DNA of 64,000 nt. It comes from JAHRAW01 sp965226545 (GTDB lineage: Bacteria; Pseudomonadota; Gammaproteobacteria; Arenicellales; Poriferihabitantaceae). Made by a program: the position numbers and the translations under genes. The stretch covers positions 806,001-870,000 of the forward strand of contig OZ245364.1 of NCBI GenBank assembly GCA_965226545.1. Direction: 5' to 3'. Below the pieces are notes generated by a model, which was not told where the DNA came from, searched no databases, and saw nothing but the letters and a program-made list of their open reading frames with translations. This document shows positions 41,429 to 51,893 of this stretch, piece by piece. Every line of letters starts with the position of its first letter. The stretch's first letter is position 1.

Positions 41429-42646
41429 ATGAACTCGAAATCCCCGTTACCCGATTTTAAAACCATCCCCAACGGCGCGCGCGCCGTGCATACGTTCAGC
41501 GACGCCGAATACGCCGCGCGTGCGGCAAAGTTGCGCGCGTTGATGCGCGACGCCGACATCGATGCGGTGTTGTTTACTTCGATTCACAATGTGAATTACT
41601 ACGCCGATTTTTTGTATTGCGCGTTTGGTCGACCGTATGGCTTGGTTGTCGATGCGCACAACGCCGTGACCATCTCGGCCAACATCGACGGCGGTCAACC
41701 GTGGCGACGCACGGTTGGCGACAACCTGGTGTATACCGATTGGCGGCGCGACAATTATTTTCGCGCGGTGCAAAAAATAATCGGCAATCATCGCGTCATC
41801 GGCGTCGAGTACGATCATCTTAATTTGGAGATTATGCAAAAACTGCGCACGGCGTTGCCGAAGTGCAAGTTCGTCGACATCAGCCAACCAACGATGCGCC
41901 TGCGGATGATTAAATCCGATGAGGAAATTGCGCACATCAAACAAGGCGCGGCGGTGTGCGACATCGGCGGCGCCGCGTTGGTCGATGCGATTACCGACGG
42001 CGCGCCCGAACACGAAGTGGCGCTGGCGTCGACGCGCGCGATGGTGCGCGAAATCGCCAAGCGATTCCCGCACGCCGAGTTGCTGGACACTTGGACTTGG
42101 TTTCAATCCGGCATCAACACCGACGGCGCGCACAATCCGGTTACTTCGCGCAAGGTGCAAAAAGGCGACATCTTGTCGATGAATTGTTTTGCGATGATTG
42201 GCGGCTATTACATCGCGTTGGAACGCACGTTGTTCTACGACCATGTCGACGATGCATCGTTGCGGCTGTGGGAGATTAATGTCGAGGTGCATAAAGCCGG
42301 GCTGCAATTGCTGCGGCGCGGCGCGCGCTGTTGCGATGTCGCGCGCGAACTCAACCAACTTTACGAGGCGCATGAGTTGCTCGATAAACGCACCTTCGGC
42401 TACGGACATTCATTCGGCGTGCTGTGCCATTATTACGGTCGCGAAACCGGTTTGGAATTGCGCGAAGACATCGAAACCGAATTGGCGCCGAATATGGTCG
42501 TATCGATGGAGCCGATGATTATGGTCGAACACGGGCAACCCGGCGCCGGCGGTTATCGCGAACACGACATCGTCGTCATCACCGAAACCGGCGCCGACAA
42601 CATCACCGGCTTTCCGTTTGGCCCGGAGGCGAATGTCGTGCGCTAA
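41429..42646 (+). CDS. creatinase (creatine amidinohydrolase)
   Basis: It hydrolyses creatine to sarcosine and urea in the cytoplasm. The 405-residue protein matches Pseudomonas creatinase over its whole length as I remember it: FTSIHNVNYYADFLYCAFGR, TISANIDGGQPWRRTVGDN, NYFRAVQKI, DTWTWFQSGINTDGAHNPVT with the catalytic His (residue 235, His232 in Pseudomonas), RTFGYGHSFG and VVSMEPMIM. The C-terminal half is the M24 'pita-bread' fold, which in creatinase has no metal. No sarcosine oxidase or urease genes are in view. It lies alone between the vWA genes and the 16S rRNA leader. Confidence 0.92.
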   Translation: MNSKSPLPDFKTIPNGARAVHTFSDAEYAARAAKLRALMRDADIDAVLFTSIHNVNYYADFLYCAFGRPYGLVVDAHNAVTISANIDGGQPWRRTVGDNLVYTDWRRDNYFRAVQKIIGNHRVIGVEYDHLNLEIMQKLRTALPKCKFVDISQPTMRLRMIKSDEEIAHIKQGAAVCDIGGAALVDAITDGAPEHEVALASTRAMVREIAKRFPHAELLDTWTWFQSGINTDGAHNPVTSRKVQKGDILSMNCFAMIGGYYIALERTLFYDHVDDASLRLWEINVEVHKAGLQLLRRGARCCDVARELNQLYEAHELLDKRTFGYGHSFGVLCHYYGRETGLELREDIETELAPNMVVSMEPMIMVEHGQPGAGGYREHDIVVITETGADNITGFPFGPEANVVR

Positions 42647-42735
42647 GGCGCGCGCCGACCTCGAATCGGTCGATTTATCGCGGATTTGCCGCCGATTGAC
42701 GCCGCCAAAAAAAAATCCAAAAAATTGAAAATAAA

Positions 42736-42764
42736 GTGGATTTGCGCGTCAATTTGCGTATAAT
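42736..42764 (+). promoter_or_regulatory. predicted rRNA promoter
   Basis: A TATAAT -10 box (42759-42764) has a weak -35 (GTGGAT or TGGATT, 16-17 bp spacing). It is preceded by A-tracts at 42706-42735 that could act as an UP element, and followed by a G+C-rich discriminator (GCCGCGCGCGC), the usual features of stringently controlled rRNA promoters. Confidence 0.65.
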
Positions 42765-42821
42765 GCCGCGCGCGCAGTTGATGGATAGTTGACCGATAGT
42801 TGACGGATAAACTGCGCCTTG

Positions 42822-42859
42822 TTCTTTTACAACCAATCAAGCAGATTGTGTGGGCGCTT
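42822..42859 (+). other. 5' arm of the 16S precursor processing stem
   Basis: TTTTACAACCAATCAAGCAG and the following GATTGTGTGGGCGCTT are complementary, with few mismatches, to 44541-44578 behind the 16S gene. The expected RNase III-type stem that loops out 16S is therefore formed. Confidence 0.85.
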
Positions 42860-42963
42860 CGATTCGCCGGAGTCTCTCATCCAGTATGTGTTTGCGTCGC
42901 GCAAGCGGCGTATTCACGCCAACCCATCCGCTTAGCGCTTTCGAGCGTTTTGTGGTGCAAGTT

Positions 42964-44521
<1,558 letters not shown>

Positions 44522-44540
44522 AAAAGAGACACGCGGTCGG

Positions 44541-44578
44541 AGCGTCCACACAATCTGCTTGAGTTTGGTTGTAAAAGA
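44541..44578 (+). other. 3' arm of the 16S precursor processing stem
   Basis: Reverse-complementary to 42822-42859: AGCGTCCACACAATCTGCTT and GAGTTTGGTTGTAAAAGA. This closes a stem of about 35 pairs with minor bulges around the whole 16S gene. Confidence 0.85.
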
Positions 44579-44607
44579 CAGACGAAATCAAGAAGCGCAA
44601 AAAAACA

Positions 44608-44814
44608 ATGTCGAATCAGGGAAAACTGCACGAACAAGGATTCAACTGCGCGCTTGCATCCGCGCTTTGCAAACCTTCCCCGTCACCAAATCCACGTCAT
44701 CGGCAACGACTGGCATCAAGCGAAGACATCCTCGCGCTAATTCAGGAGTGGGCGACGGGCGAAATACACGCGAAAAAATTTCGCTATCAACCCCTCAGCG
44801 CAAGTTGGCGCTAA
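44608..44814 (+). CDS. possible 68-residue protein in the space where an ITS/23S would be expected
   Basis: It starts at an ATG without a clear ribosome-binding site and reads MSNQGKLHEQGFNCALASAL, ending EDILALIQEWATGEIHAKKF plus ~10 residues. The C-terminal half looks like a plausible amphipathic helical domain, but the same stretch is open in another frame. No family recognised; tentative. The segment 44521-44607 is rRNA trailer. Confidence 0.3.
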   Translation: MSNQGKLHEQGFNCALASALCKPSPSPNPRHRQRLASSEDILALIQEWATGEIHAKKFRYQPLSASWR

Positions 44815-44852
44815 CTTAAACCGAAAACTCGTCATGGACTTTGGAGGATAAT

Positions 44853-46583
44853 ATGAATCAGCAAACTGCGTTGGATATTTTGAAAACCGGGGCGAATGTT
44901 TTTTTGACGGGGTCGGCGGGCGCGGGTAAAACTTTTTTGCTTAATCAATACATCGCCTACTTGCGCGCTCGCGGGGTGGCGGCGGCCGTGACCGCGAGTA
45001 CCGGGATTGCCGCCACGCATTTGAGCGGGATGACGATTCATTCGTGGTCGGGGTTGGGTGTGCGTGATTCGTTAAACCAGGACGACTTGGATGCCATCGG
45101 TCGCAAGCGCGGGGTGAAAAAACGCGTTGCCGGCGCCGCCGTGGTGGTCATTGATGAAGTGTCAATGTTGTCGGCGCGCACTTTGGAATGCGTGGAACAA
45201 ATTTTATGTGCGTTGCGCGGCGGTCGCGCGGCATTCGGCGGCGTGCAAATTATTTTTTGCGGCGACTTCTTTCAACTGCCGCCGGTCACGAAATCAAATC
45301 AAACTTCGCGCGAAAAGTTTGCATTTATGTCACCGGCGTGGTTGCGCGCGGATTTGAAAATTTGTTGTCTGACCGAATCGCATCGTCACCAAAATGATGA
45401 TTTGGCAAATTTGCTTAACCACATGCGCGCCGGTACGCTGGATGAAAAAACGTATGCGCGCGTGCACGAAAAAATCAGCGAAGGCGAGACCGATGCGGAT
45501 GCGATTAAACTGCATACGCATAACGCACCCGCCGACGCCGCCAATGAAAAAATGCTGGCGGCAATTGCGGGCGATGAAAAAGTTTACACCGCGTCAACTT
45601 GGGGCGCGCCGTTGCATATTGCATCGTTGACAAAGTCGGTGCTTGCGCCGGAACGGTTGGCATTGAAAAAATCCGCGCGCGTGATGTTCGTTAAAAACAA
45701 TCCCGACGCCGGTTATATGAACGGCACGCTGGGCGAAGTTATTAACTTCAAAAATGATTTGCCGACCGTGAAAACTGCGCACGGTGTGACCGTGCAAGTC
45801 GACACCGCCGAATGGGCGGTGGAAGGCGCGACCGGCAACGCGCTCGCAACCTACCGGCAACTGCCGCTGCGATTGGCGTGGGCGATAACGGTGCACAAAG
45901 CGCAAGGCATGACGTTGGACAAAGCGTGCGTCAATTTGGCGAACACATTTGAACGCGGGCAAGGTTATGTCGCGTTGAGCCGCGTGAAAACTTGGAGCGG
46001 CTTGCAGATGGTCGGCTACAACGACGCCGTGCTTGAAATGGATTCGTTCGTGCGCAAAGTCGACTTGCGATTTCAAGCGTTGTCGGATGAGGCATCCAAC
46101 GCGATTAATAAAATTCCCCGTGACGAATTGCAAAAACAATTCGAAAAATTCATCACCACCGCCGGCGGCGACAACGCCCCCGATGTGATAAAGCGAAACA
46201 TCGCCGAACAATCCGCGCCGCGCAAACCAAAAGCGCAACGCGGCGACACCCACCGCGCAACCAAAGCATTGGTCGATGCCGGGCAAAATTTGGCCGACAT
46301 CGCCGATGCGCGCGGACTGAAACCGGAAACCATCATTGAGCACTTGCGCGTGCTGCGCGCGAAACACCCCGACTTGGATTTGTCACGGTTTCAACCGCCG
46401 CCGGCAATCATGCAAGCCGTCCGCACCGCCATCAAAGCATGCGATGTCGACGACTTCACCGAAGCCGGCACACTGCGACTATCCGCCGTCCGCCGCGAAT
46501 CGGGCGACAAGTTGGAGTATGCCGACATCCACCTGGCGCGATTGTTTATCGAGGAGGAGTTTGGGGGTGATGGGGTATGTTAA
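44853..46583 (+). CDS. PIF1/RecD2-like superfamily 1B helicase with C-terminal helix-turn-helix
   Basis: The 576-residue protein starts at the ATG at 44853 with GGAGG upstream. Walker A NVFLTGSAGAGKTFLLNQ, Walker B VVVIDEVSML, motif III IIFCGDFFQLPPV and motifs V/VI WAITVHKAQGMTLDKA with YVALSRVKT identify a PIF1-type 5'-3' DNA helicase. The tail holds an HTH_40/RQC-like region (ATKALVDAGQNLADIADARG, LKPETIIEHLRVL) often found at the end of this subfamily. It probably resolves G-quadruplexes or stalled forks. Last residues are acidic. Confidence 0.9.
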   Translation: MNQQTALDILKTGANVFLTGSAGAGKTFLLNQYIAYLRARGVAAAVTASTGIAATHLSGMTIHSWSGLGVRDSLNQDDLDAIGRKRGVKKRVAGAAVVVIDEVSMLSARTLECVEQILCALRGGRAAFGGVQIIFCGDFFQLPPVTKSNQTSREKFAFMSPAWLRADLKICCLTESHRHQNDDLANLLNHMRAGTLDEKTYARVHEKISEGETDADAIKLHTHNAPADAANEKMLAAIAGDEKVYTASTWGAPLHIASLTKSVLAPERLALKKSARVMFVKNNPDAGYMNGTLGEVINFKNDLPTVKTAHGVTVQVDTAEWAVEGATGNALATYRQLPLRLAWAITVHKAQGMTLDKACVNLANTFERGQGYVALSRVKTWSGLQMVGYNDAVLEMDSFVRKVDLRFQALSDEASNAINKIPRDELQKQFEKFITTAGGDNAPDVIKRNIAEQSAPRKPKAQRGDTHRATKALVDAGQNLADIADARGLKPETIIEHLRVLRAKHPDLDLSRFQPPPAIMQAVRTAIKACDVDDFTEAGTLRLSAVRRESGDKLEYADIHLARLFIEEEFGGDGVC

Positions 46584-46619
46584 TACTCCCTGAAATGAAA
46601 CACATTGATGAAAAAAAAC

Positions 46620-47513
46620 ATGAATCAAAAACACGGCATCCCCCTCGTCCTAATCGCCGCGCTTGCATGGAGCACCGCCGGGCTTTTTACGCGCATCGTT
46701 GCCACCGACATCCCGACCACATTATTTTGGCGGTCGTTGTTCAGCGGGTTTTGTGTGTTGGCGGTGCATTGGTTCATTGTGCAATCGAAACGCAAAACCG
46801 CCTCCGCTCGCACGCCGCAACTTCGCAATCCATTGCGTGAACTGTTTTGCTTCTCGCGCGGCGAGATGGTCATCGGCGGGTTGTCCACTTGCGGAATGAT
46901 TTGTTTTATCTCATCATTTTTTTACACCAGCATCGCCAACACCGCTTTTGTTTACGGCACCATGCCTTTGATAACTTTCATTTTGGCGTTGCTTGTGCTG
47001 AAAGAAAAAGCGCGCGTTGGTTCTTTTGCGGCATGCGCGCTTTGCATTGTCGGCGTGGCCGTGGTGTGGGGCGGCGTGCAAAACTTTGACGACCGGTTTG
47101 GCATTCTGTTGGCGTTCGGCATGTCATTTTTTATGGCGGCATTCACCATCGCCGCGCGATTTTTCCCCAACGCAAATGCGGTCAAAGCGACCTATCTGTC
47201 CGGCTTCCTTGGCGCACTGGTCATCTTGCCGTTCAGTTCTTTTACCGGCACGTTGCCGATGGATTATTTCTGGTTGTTTTTATTCGGCGTGGTCGGCGGC
47301 GGGTTTGGGTTTGGCGTTTATCTGTTGGGCGCGCAACGTGTCACTGCAACCACCGCCGCATTGGTCGGCATTATCGAAATCCCAATCGCACCCGTTTGGG
47401 CATGGCTTTTATTCCGCGAAAACCCGGGATGGAATTCGCTGATTGGCGGCGCGATAATTTTATTTGCGACCACAGCATATCTTGTGATGCAGGCGAACAA
47501 GCGGGCAAACTAA
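46620..47513 (+). CDS. EamA/DMT-family exporter (tandem copy 1)
   Basis: The 297-residue protein has ten TMs in two EamA halves. LVLIAALAWSTAGLFTRIVA begins TM1, and YTSIANTAFVYGTMPLITFI and LIPI-type VGIIEIPIAPVWAWLLFREN end each half. MNQKHG at 46620 is the start shared with the second copy; an ATG four codons earlier is an alternative. The substrate is unknown (amino acids or other metabolites in relatives). Duplicated 270 bp downstream. Confidence 0.85.
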   Translation: MNQKHGIPLVLIAALAWSTAGLFTRIVATDIPTTLFWRSLFSGFCVLAVHWFIVQSKRKTASARTPQLRNPLRELFCFSRGEMVIGGLSTCGMICFISSFFYTSIANTAFVYGTMPLITFILALLVLKEKARVGSFAACALCIVGVAVVWGGVQNFDDRFGILLAFGMSFFMAAFTIAARFFPNANAVKATYLSGFLGALVILPFSSFTGTLPMDYFWLFLFGVVGGGFGFGVYLLGAQRVTATTAALVGIIEIPIAPVWAWLLFRENPGWNSLIGGAIILFATTAYLVMQANKRAN

Positions 47514-47782
47514 CGGCGAAGTGATTTATGCAAAATTTATCGACAGCGTTACTTCGTTTCCTTCATGCCCGACGATGTTGTCGTTGCCGGTGGCCATAAC
47601 GAATTGGATTGCCGTCGAATCCAAATCGCCAGTCAGCGCATCAGCGTGCTGCCGGCGGCGACGGTGACATTTATTATTGGGTGTATTATTTACAAATGTA
47701 AAAAACAAATTTTGTCCCGCGGATTGTTTTTTTTTGCGCGTATGCTAATTTCCCCTAAACGAATCCACCGTCGCCGCACAAC
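47514..47782. other. 269-bp spacer between duplicated EamA genes
   Basis: No intact gene seen. The minus strand is open for 60 codons (47526-47708) with a globular-looking segment (STAIQFVMATGNDNIVGHEG) but no ribosome-binding site. It could be a remnant. The end of the spacer is A+T-rich (ATTTATTATTGGGTGTATTA) and may carry the promoter of the second copy. Confidence 0.35.
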
Positions 47783-48679
47783 ATGAATCAAAAACACGGC
47801 ATCACCCTCGTCCTAATCGCCGCATTGGCGTGGAGCACCGCCGGGCTTTTTACGCGCGTGGTGACCACCGACATCCCGACCACCTTATTTTGGCGTTCGT
47901 TGCTCGGCGGGTTTTGTGTGTTGGCGGTGCATTGGTTTATTGTGCAATCGCAACGCAAAACTGCATCCATTCGCTCGACGCAACTTCGCAATCGGTTGTG
48001 TGAACTGTTTTGCTTCTCGCGCGGCGAAGTGGTGATTGGCGGGTTGTCGACTTGCGGGATGATTTGTTTTATCTCATCGTTTTTTTACACCAGCATCGCC
48101 AACGTTTCTTTTGTCTATGGCGCGATGCCGTTGTTGACTTTTTTATTGGCGTTGATTGTGCTGAAAGAAAAGGCGCGCATCGATTCGTTTGCGGCGTGCG
48201 CGCTTTGCATTGTCGGCGTGGCCGTGATGTGGCGCGGCGTGCAAAAAGCAGACGACCAATTCGGCATTCTGCTTAGCCTCGGCATGACCTTCTTCATGGC
48301 GTCGCTCACCATCGCCGCGCGATTTTTCCCCAATGCGAATGTCGTCAAGGCGACTTATCTATCCGGCTTCCTCGGCGCATTGGTCACCTTGCCGTTCAGT
48401 TCGTTTGCCAACACCTTGCCGATGGATTATTTTTGGCTGGTGCTATACGGCGTCGTCAATGTCGGGCTTGGCTTCGGCGTTTATCTGTTTGGCGTACAAC
48501 GCGTCACCGCCACCGTCGCCGCCTTGGTCGGCATTATCGAAATCCCAATTGCGCCGGTGTGGGCGTGGCTTTTATTCAGCGAAAACCCGGGCTGGCATTC
48601 GTTAATTGGCGGCGCGATAATTTTGTTTGCGACCGTCGCGTATCTTGTGATGCAGTCGCGCCGACAAGGCAGTGCATAA
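47783..48679 (+). CDS. EamA/DMT-family exporter (tandem copy 2)
   Basis: The 298-residue protein is very close to copy 1 (MNQKHGITLVLIAALAWSTA, WRSLLGGFCVLAVHWFIVQS). It differs mainly in TM5-TM8 and the C-terminal tail (QSRRQGSA). Both halves of the EamA fold are intact and both copies look functional, which suggests dosage or diverging substrate range. Confidence 0.85.
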   Translation: MNQKHGITLVLIAALAWSTAGLFTRVVTTDIPTTLFWRSLLGGFCVLAVHWFIVQSQRKTASIRSTQLRNRLCELFCFSRGEVVIGGLSTCGMICFISSFFYTSIANVSFVYGAMPLLTFLLALIVLKEKARIDSFAACALCIVGVAVMWRGVQKADDQFGILLSLGMTFFMASLTIAARFFPNANVVKATYLSGFLGALVTLPFSSFANTLPMDYFWLVLYGVVNVGLGFGVYLFGVQRVTATVAALVGIIEIPIAPVWAWLLFSENPGWHSLIGGAIILFATVAYLVMQSRRQGSA

Positions 48680-48714
48680 GTCAAGGCACCTAAGCAAACC
48701 AACCGAGCACAACA

Positions 48715-49185
48715 ATGACTCAAGACAAACTTGACAACCTCAAAATGAAACCCGCGCATCTGCAGCGCGAATGGCAAATCACGATTCAAACGCCGCTTGG
48801 CGGGTTGGATAATTTGTTGAGCGCACTTGGGCGAGCCATACCGCTCAAGCAGGGCGCGTATGACAATTGTTTGTATGTTCGCAAATCCGCCAGCCAGCGG
48901 TTTCGCGCGTTGGACGGTTCACACGCCGGCGCCGAAAACACCATCCAAACAACCGACGCCGCCGAAGTGGTTTTTTCGATTCCGATGGAGGTGGAAATGT
49001 TAAATCAAGTGTTCGAAACGATTTTTGCAAATCATGTTAACGAAGAGCCAACCGTTCGAGTGCAAGAGGTGTGGGGGTGTCGTTCGAATTATTTGGACGA
49101 CAAAGACAATCCGAATCGTTATTGGAATCGCCCGGATGCGAAACAACTTCACGGCGAAGCGACGCCGGCTACGGAGGATGATTAA
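48715..49185 (+). CDS. NIF3/YqfO-like (CutA/PII-like fold) domain protein
   Basis: The 156-residue protein matches the inserted domain of NIF3-family proteins. TPLGGLDNLLSALGRAIP, KQGAYDNCLYV, SQRFRALDGSHAGAENTIQ, VVFSIPMEVEMLNQVFETIF and NHVNEEPTVRV correspond to the family pattern GNYD.C.F...G.G.FRPLEGA.P..G followed by 'E..VP...L..V...L...HPYEEPAY'. The usual HPYEEP is replaced by NHVNEEP. The metal-binding parts of full NIF3 proteins are absent. Cytoplasmic, function unknown. Confidence 0.6.
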   Translation: MTQDKLDNLKMKPAHLQREWQITIQTPLGGLDNLLSALGRAIPLKQGAYDNCLYVRKSASQRFRALDGSHAGAENTIQTTDAAEVVFSIPMEVEMLNQVFETIFANHVNEEPTVRVQEVWGCRSNYLDDKDNPNRYWNRPDAKQLHGEATPATEDD

Positions 49186-49262
49186 GTTGTTGCGTACACT
49201 TTAACTTTCATCGTATGCCAAACAACATTGCCGTCGCCGCTTAACGCCGCGCGTTAATTGCA

Positions 49263-50207
49263 TCAAATCCAAATCGCCAGCCATAACATTAAAGGAATGC
49301 TGACGGCGGCGGTGATGTGTTCGACGGTAATCAGCGATGACATCAGTTCGGCGTCGCCGCCCATGTTGCGCGCGACGATGTAACCCTGCATTGCGGTCGG
49401 CGCGGCTGCGCACAGCACGGCGATGACGCGCGCCAAACCGTCGATGCCGAAGGCGATGCACAGCGCAAGCGCAAGCAGCGGCATCGCAATCACTTTAAGT
49501 GCGGACGCAAGTGCGATGGTTGTCCAGGCGCGGCGCATCGCCGGCAACGATATGCCGGCGCCGACCACGAGCAGCCCGGCGCCGAGTGTTGCATTGGAAA
49601 GAATCTTAAGCGCGCCGGTTAGCGTTGGCGGCAATGCAACATCGATGGCTTTGACCGCCATGCCGGCGATGCATGCAACCACCAACGGATTTTTAATCAC
49701 CGCCGCCGATTTCGACCAACTCGATGTTGCATCGGCGTGCGGCAATGTGCGCGTTAATGCAATCTCCATCACGACAATGCAACTGATGTTGGCAATCGGC
49801 ACCATCACCGCCAATGCAATTGCGACGAAATTTAATCCGGCGTCGCCGTATAACGTCGCGGCCAATGCAATCGGGATGATGTTGTTCCAACGCGCCGCGT
49901 TTTGGAACAGTGAAGTCATGCTTGCCGCCGACAACCGCGCAATTCGCGCATGTATAAATGCAATCAGTGCAACGGTCGATTGCGCAATCACAAGCGCGGT
50001 TGCAAATCTTAAACTCTCGCCGAAATTAAATTCGCCGCCAACAATCGAGGAAAAAATTAACGCCGGCAAAAACACCCAGAACATCGCCTTCTCCAACGAT
50101 GCCCAACTGAAATCGCGAAACACCGGCGTATAAGTCAACAACCGACCGAGCGCAAGGCACAACACAATCGGCGTGACCGCGTTCATGGCGATGAAAAATG
50201 AATGCAT
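49263..50207 (-). CDS. AEC-family (auxin efflux carrier type) transporter
   Basis: The 314-residue protein has ten TMs in two bundles. NAVTPIVLCLALGRLLTYTP, FWVFLPALIFSSIVGGEF and KNPLVVACIAGMAVKAIDVA mark the AEC family; ATLGAGLLVVGAGIS and ATPAM-type CAAAPTAMQGYIVARNMGGD mark the C-terminal half. The ATG at 50207 has AGGAAT upstream. Bacterial AEC members export malate, malonate or amino acids; the substrate here is unknown. Divergent from the TauE gene. Confidence 0.88.
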   Translation of the reverse strand: MHSFFIAMNAVTPIVLCLALGRLLTYTPVFRDFSWASLEKAMFWVFLPALIFSSIVGGEFNFGESLRFATALVIAQSTVALIAFIHARIARLSAASMTSLFQNAARWNNIIPIALAATLYGDAGLNFVAIALAVMVPIANISCIVVMEIALTRTLPHADATSSWSKSAAVIKNPLVVACIAGMAVKAIDVALPPTLTGALKILSNATLGAGLLVVGAGISLPAMRRAWTTIALASALKVIAMPLLALALCIAFGIDGLARVIAVLCAAAPTAMQGYIVARNMGGDAELMSSLITVEHITAAVSIPLMLWLAIWI

Positions 50208-50417
50208 TTGCAATTCCTAATCGATGATGCGGAAGGTTAACCCATGAATGTAATACCGTATCTTGCTGCATTGTTGCATCTTGTATGCATTGTATCATTG
50301 CACTCGCAACGCGTTTTATGCATCGCAATGATGCACGCCGCAAACTATGAAAACTTCTCCGACCATACAAACCACAATCGACTTGCATCGGCGGTGCAAC
50401 CCAACGGCATCTTGGCG

Positions 50418-51170
50418 ATGGAATTAAGTTTTGATGTTTTGCTGTTGTTGTTTTGCGTCGCCGCCGTCGCCGGTTGGGTCGATGTCATCGCCGGTGGCGG
50501 CGGGTTGTTGACCATCCCGGCGATGGTGATGGTCGGCATGCCGCCGGCGACTGCGGTTGCAACCAACAAACTGCAAGGTAGCGTCGGCACATTGATTGCA
50601 ACGATTTACTTCATTCGAAAACGCGCGCTGCACCCGGCGCGTTCGATACTCGCAATATGCCTAACCTTCATCGGCTCGGTGTTGGGCGGTTGGTTTGTAT
50701 TGCAAATCGATGCGGATAAGTTGCTGTGGATTTTGCCGATTTTGTTAATTGGCGTCGGCTTGTATTTTTTATTCGCGCCAACCATCTGCGACACACAACG
50801 CGCCCAAAAAATTTCACCGCTCGCATTCGCGCTGTTGCCGGCGCCGCTGCTCGGTTTCTACGACGGATTTTTCGGCCCCGGCACCGGCAGTTTAATGGCG
50901 CTGGCGTTTGTGTTGTTGTACGGACACGGCTTGGTTGCCGCCACCGCCAACGCCAAATTATTAAATTTCGTCAGCAACATTTCCGCGCTGCTGTATTTTG
51001 TTTTCTACGGCGACATCATCTGGCTGGCCGGCTTGGCGATGATTGGCGGACAACTGTGCGGCGCATTGCTCGGCGCAAAAATGACGCTGCAACACGGCGG
51101 CGCGTTAATCAAACCAATGGTGGTGATTGTGTGCTTTGCAATGTCGCTTGCGATACTCATCAAATTTTAA
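50418..51170 (+). CDS. TauE/SafE-family (sulfite exporter type) permease
   Basis: The 250-residue protein starts at ATG 50418 (MELSFDVLLLLFC). AGWVDVIAGGGGLLTIPAMV is the first TauE repeat motif, and LGFYDGFFGPGTGSLMALAF is the second. The arrangement of two GxxDxxxGxGGG/FGPG half-motifs is diagnostic. The frame is open another 58 codons upstream, but that stretch is not family-like. Likely exports a small sulfonate, sulfite or related anion. Confidence 0.88.
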   Translation: MELSFDVLLLLFCVAAVAGWVDVIAGGGGLLTIPAMVMVGMPPATAVATNKLQGSVGTLIATIYFIRKRALHPARSILAICLTFIGSVLGGWFVLQIDADKLLWILPILLIGVGLYFLFAPTICDTQRAQKISPLAFALLPAPLLGFYDGFFGPGTGSLMALAFVLLYGHGLVAATANAKLLNFVSNISALLYFVFYGDIIWLAGLAMIGGQLCGALLGAKMTLQHGGALIKPMVVIVCFAMSLAILIKF

Positions 51171-51295
51171 TCGCGGCGCCACCGCCGAGTTGCGCATTGA
51201 CGGCTGATGCGCGCGGCGGTATGTTTATCGTTAAATGAGTTACATATATTAATGAGTCACGCCGCAAGTTGATTCAACAAAAAGACAAACGACAA

Positions 51296-51805
51296 ATGCC
51301 CAACATCGACAAAGCCGCCGAAGAAAACTTCGCCGCCCCGTACCGCACTTTTGTCGGCTCGATAAAATTTTGCCTTGCCAACTGCTTAAACTTTAAAGGG
51401 CGGGCAAGCCGTTCGGAGTTTTGGTGGTTTTGGTTGTTTCTCGCCCTCATCGGTTTTGTTGTTACCGGCAGATTTGTCGGTCATTATTATTCGCCCATTG
51501 CTTTGCCGCTTGTGTTTTTAATACAAGCGGTGAGTGTTCGTCGCATGCATGACATTGGGTTAAGTGGATGGGCGGTGCTTAACGCTTATGCGCCGTTGGT
51601 TGCGCCGCTTGTTATGCATCTTGCGGCGATGCGTTTATCGGAAAACTACAAATCAATTATTAATTCCGGTGAAGGCGAGCGGCTTGCCACTGAACATTTC
51701 GCGCTGTTAGCCATGCTGTTACTGTGGTTTTTCGTTTCATCCATAATATGGATGCTCCGCTTCACCCGCGCCGGCAAACCACATCGCAACGAATATAATT
51801 TGTAA
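51296..51805 (+). CDS. DUF805 membrane protein (array member 1)
   Basis: The 169-residue protein has FAAPYRTFVGSIKFCLANCL, NFKGRASRSEFWWFWLF and VRRMHDIGLSGWAVL, the two family boxes (G.A.RSEFWW and RRLHD.G.SGW) located in loops between four TMs. The ATG at 51296 is preferred over a TTG nine codons before. It ends RFTRAGKPHRNEYNL, a tail that is echoed in the remnants at 52915 and 54574. Confidence 0.85.
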   Translation: MPNIDKAAEENFAAPYRTFVGSIKFCLANCLNFKGRASRSEFWWFWLFLALIGFVVTGRFVGHYYSPIALPLVFLIQAVSVRRMHDIGLSGWAVLNAYAPLVAPLVMHLAAMRLSENYKSIINSGEGERLATEHFALLAMLLLWFFVSSIIWMLRFTRAGKPHRNEYNL

Positions 51806-51893
51806 AGTTAGTTTGCAAAAGTTAATTTACAATTGCGCTTACCCATTAACTTTTAACCGCCGACACTGGCGGGTTAACTATTAACGAATACAA
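51806..51893 (+). repeat. DUF805 intergenic repeat (copy 1)
   Basis: This spacer and the one at about 54607-54700 share AATTTGCAAAG-like start, CAATTGCGCTTACCCATTAAC, TTTTAACCGCCGA and TTAACGAATACAAATGAAC up to the next start codon. It was duplicated along with the genes. Confidence 0.8.

Noticed and set aside
41447..42409. 320-codon minus-strand open frame
   Set aside because: It is the complement of the creatinase gene; the product is His/Arg-rich and resembles nothing.
45594..46367. 257-codon minus-strand open frame
   Set aside because: Antisense to the helicase gene; the helicase motifs are unmistakable on the plus strand.
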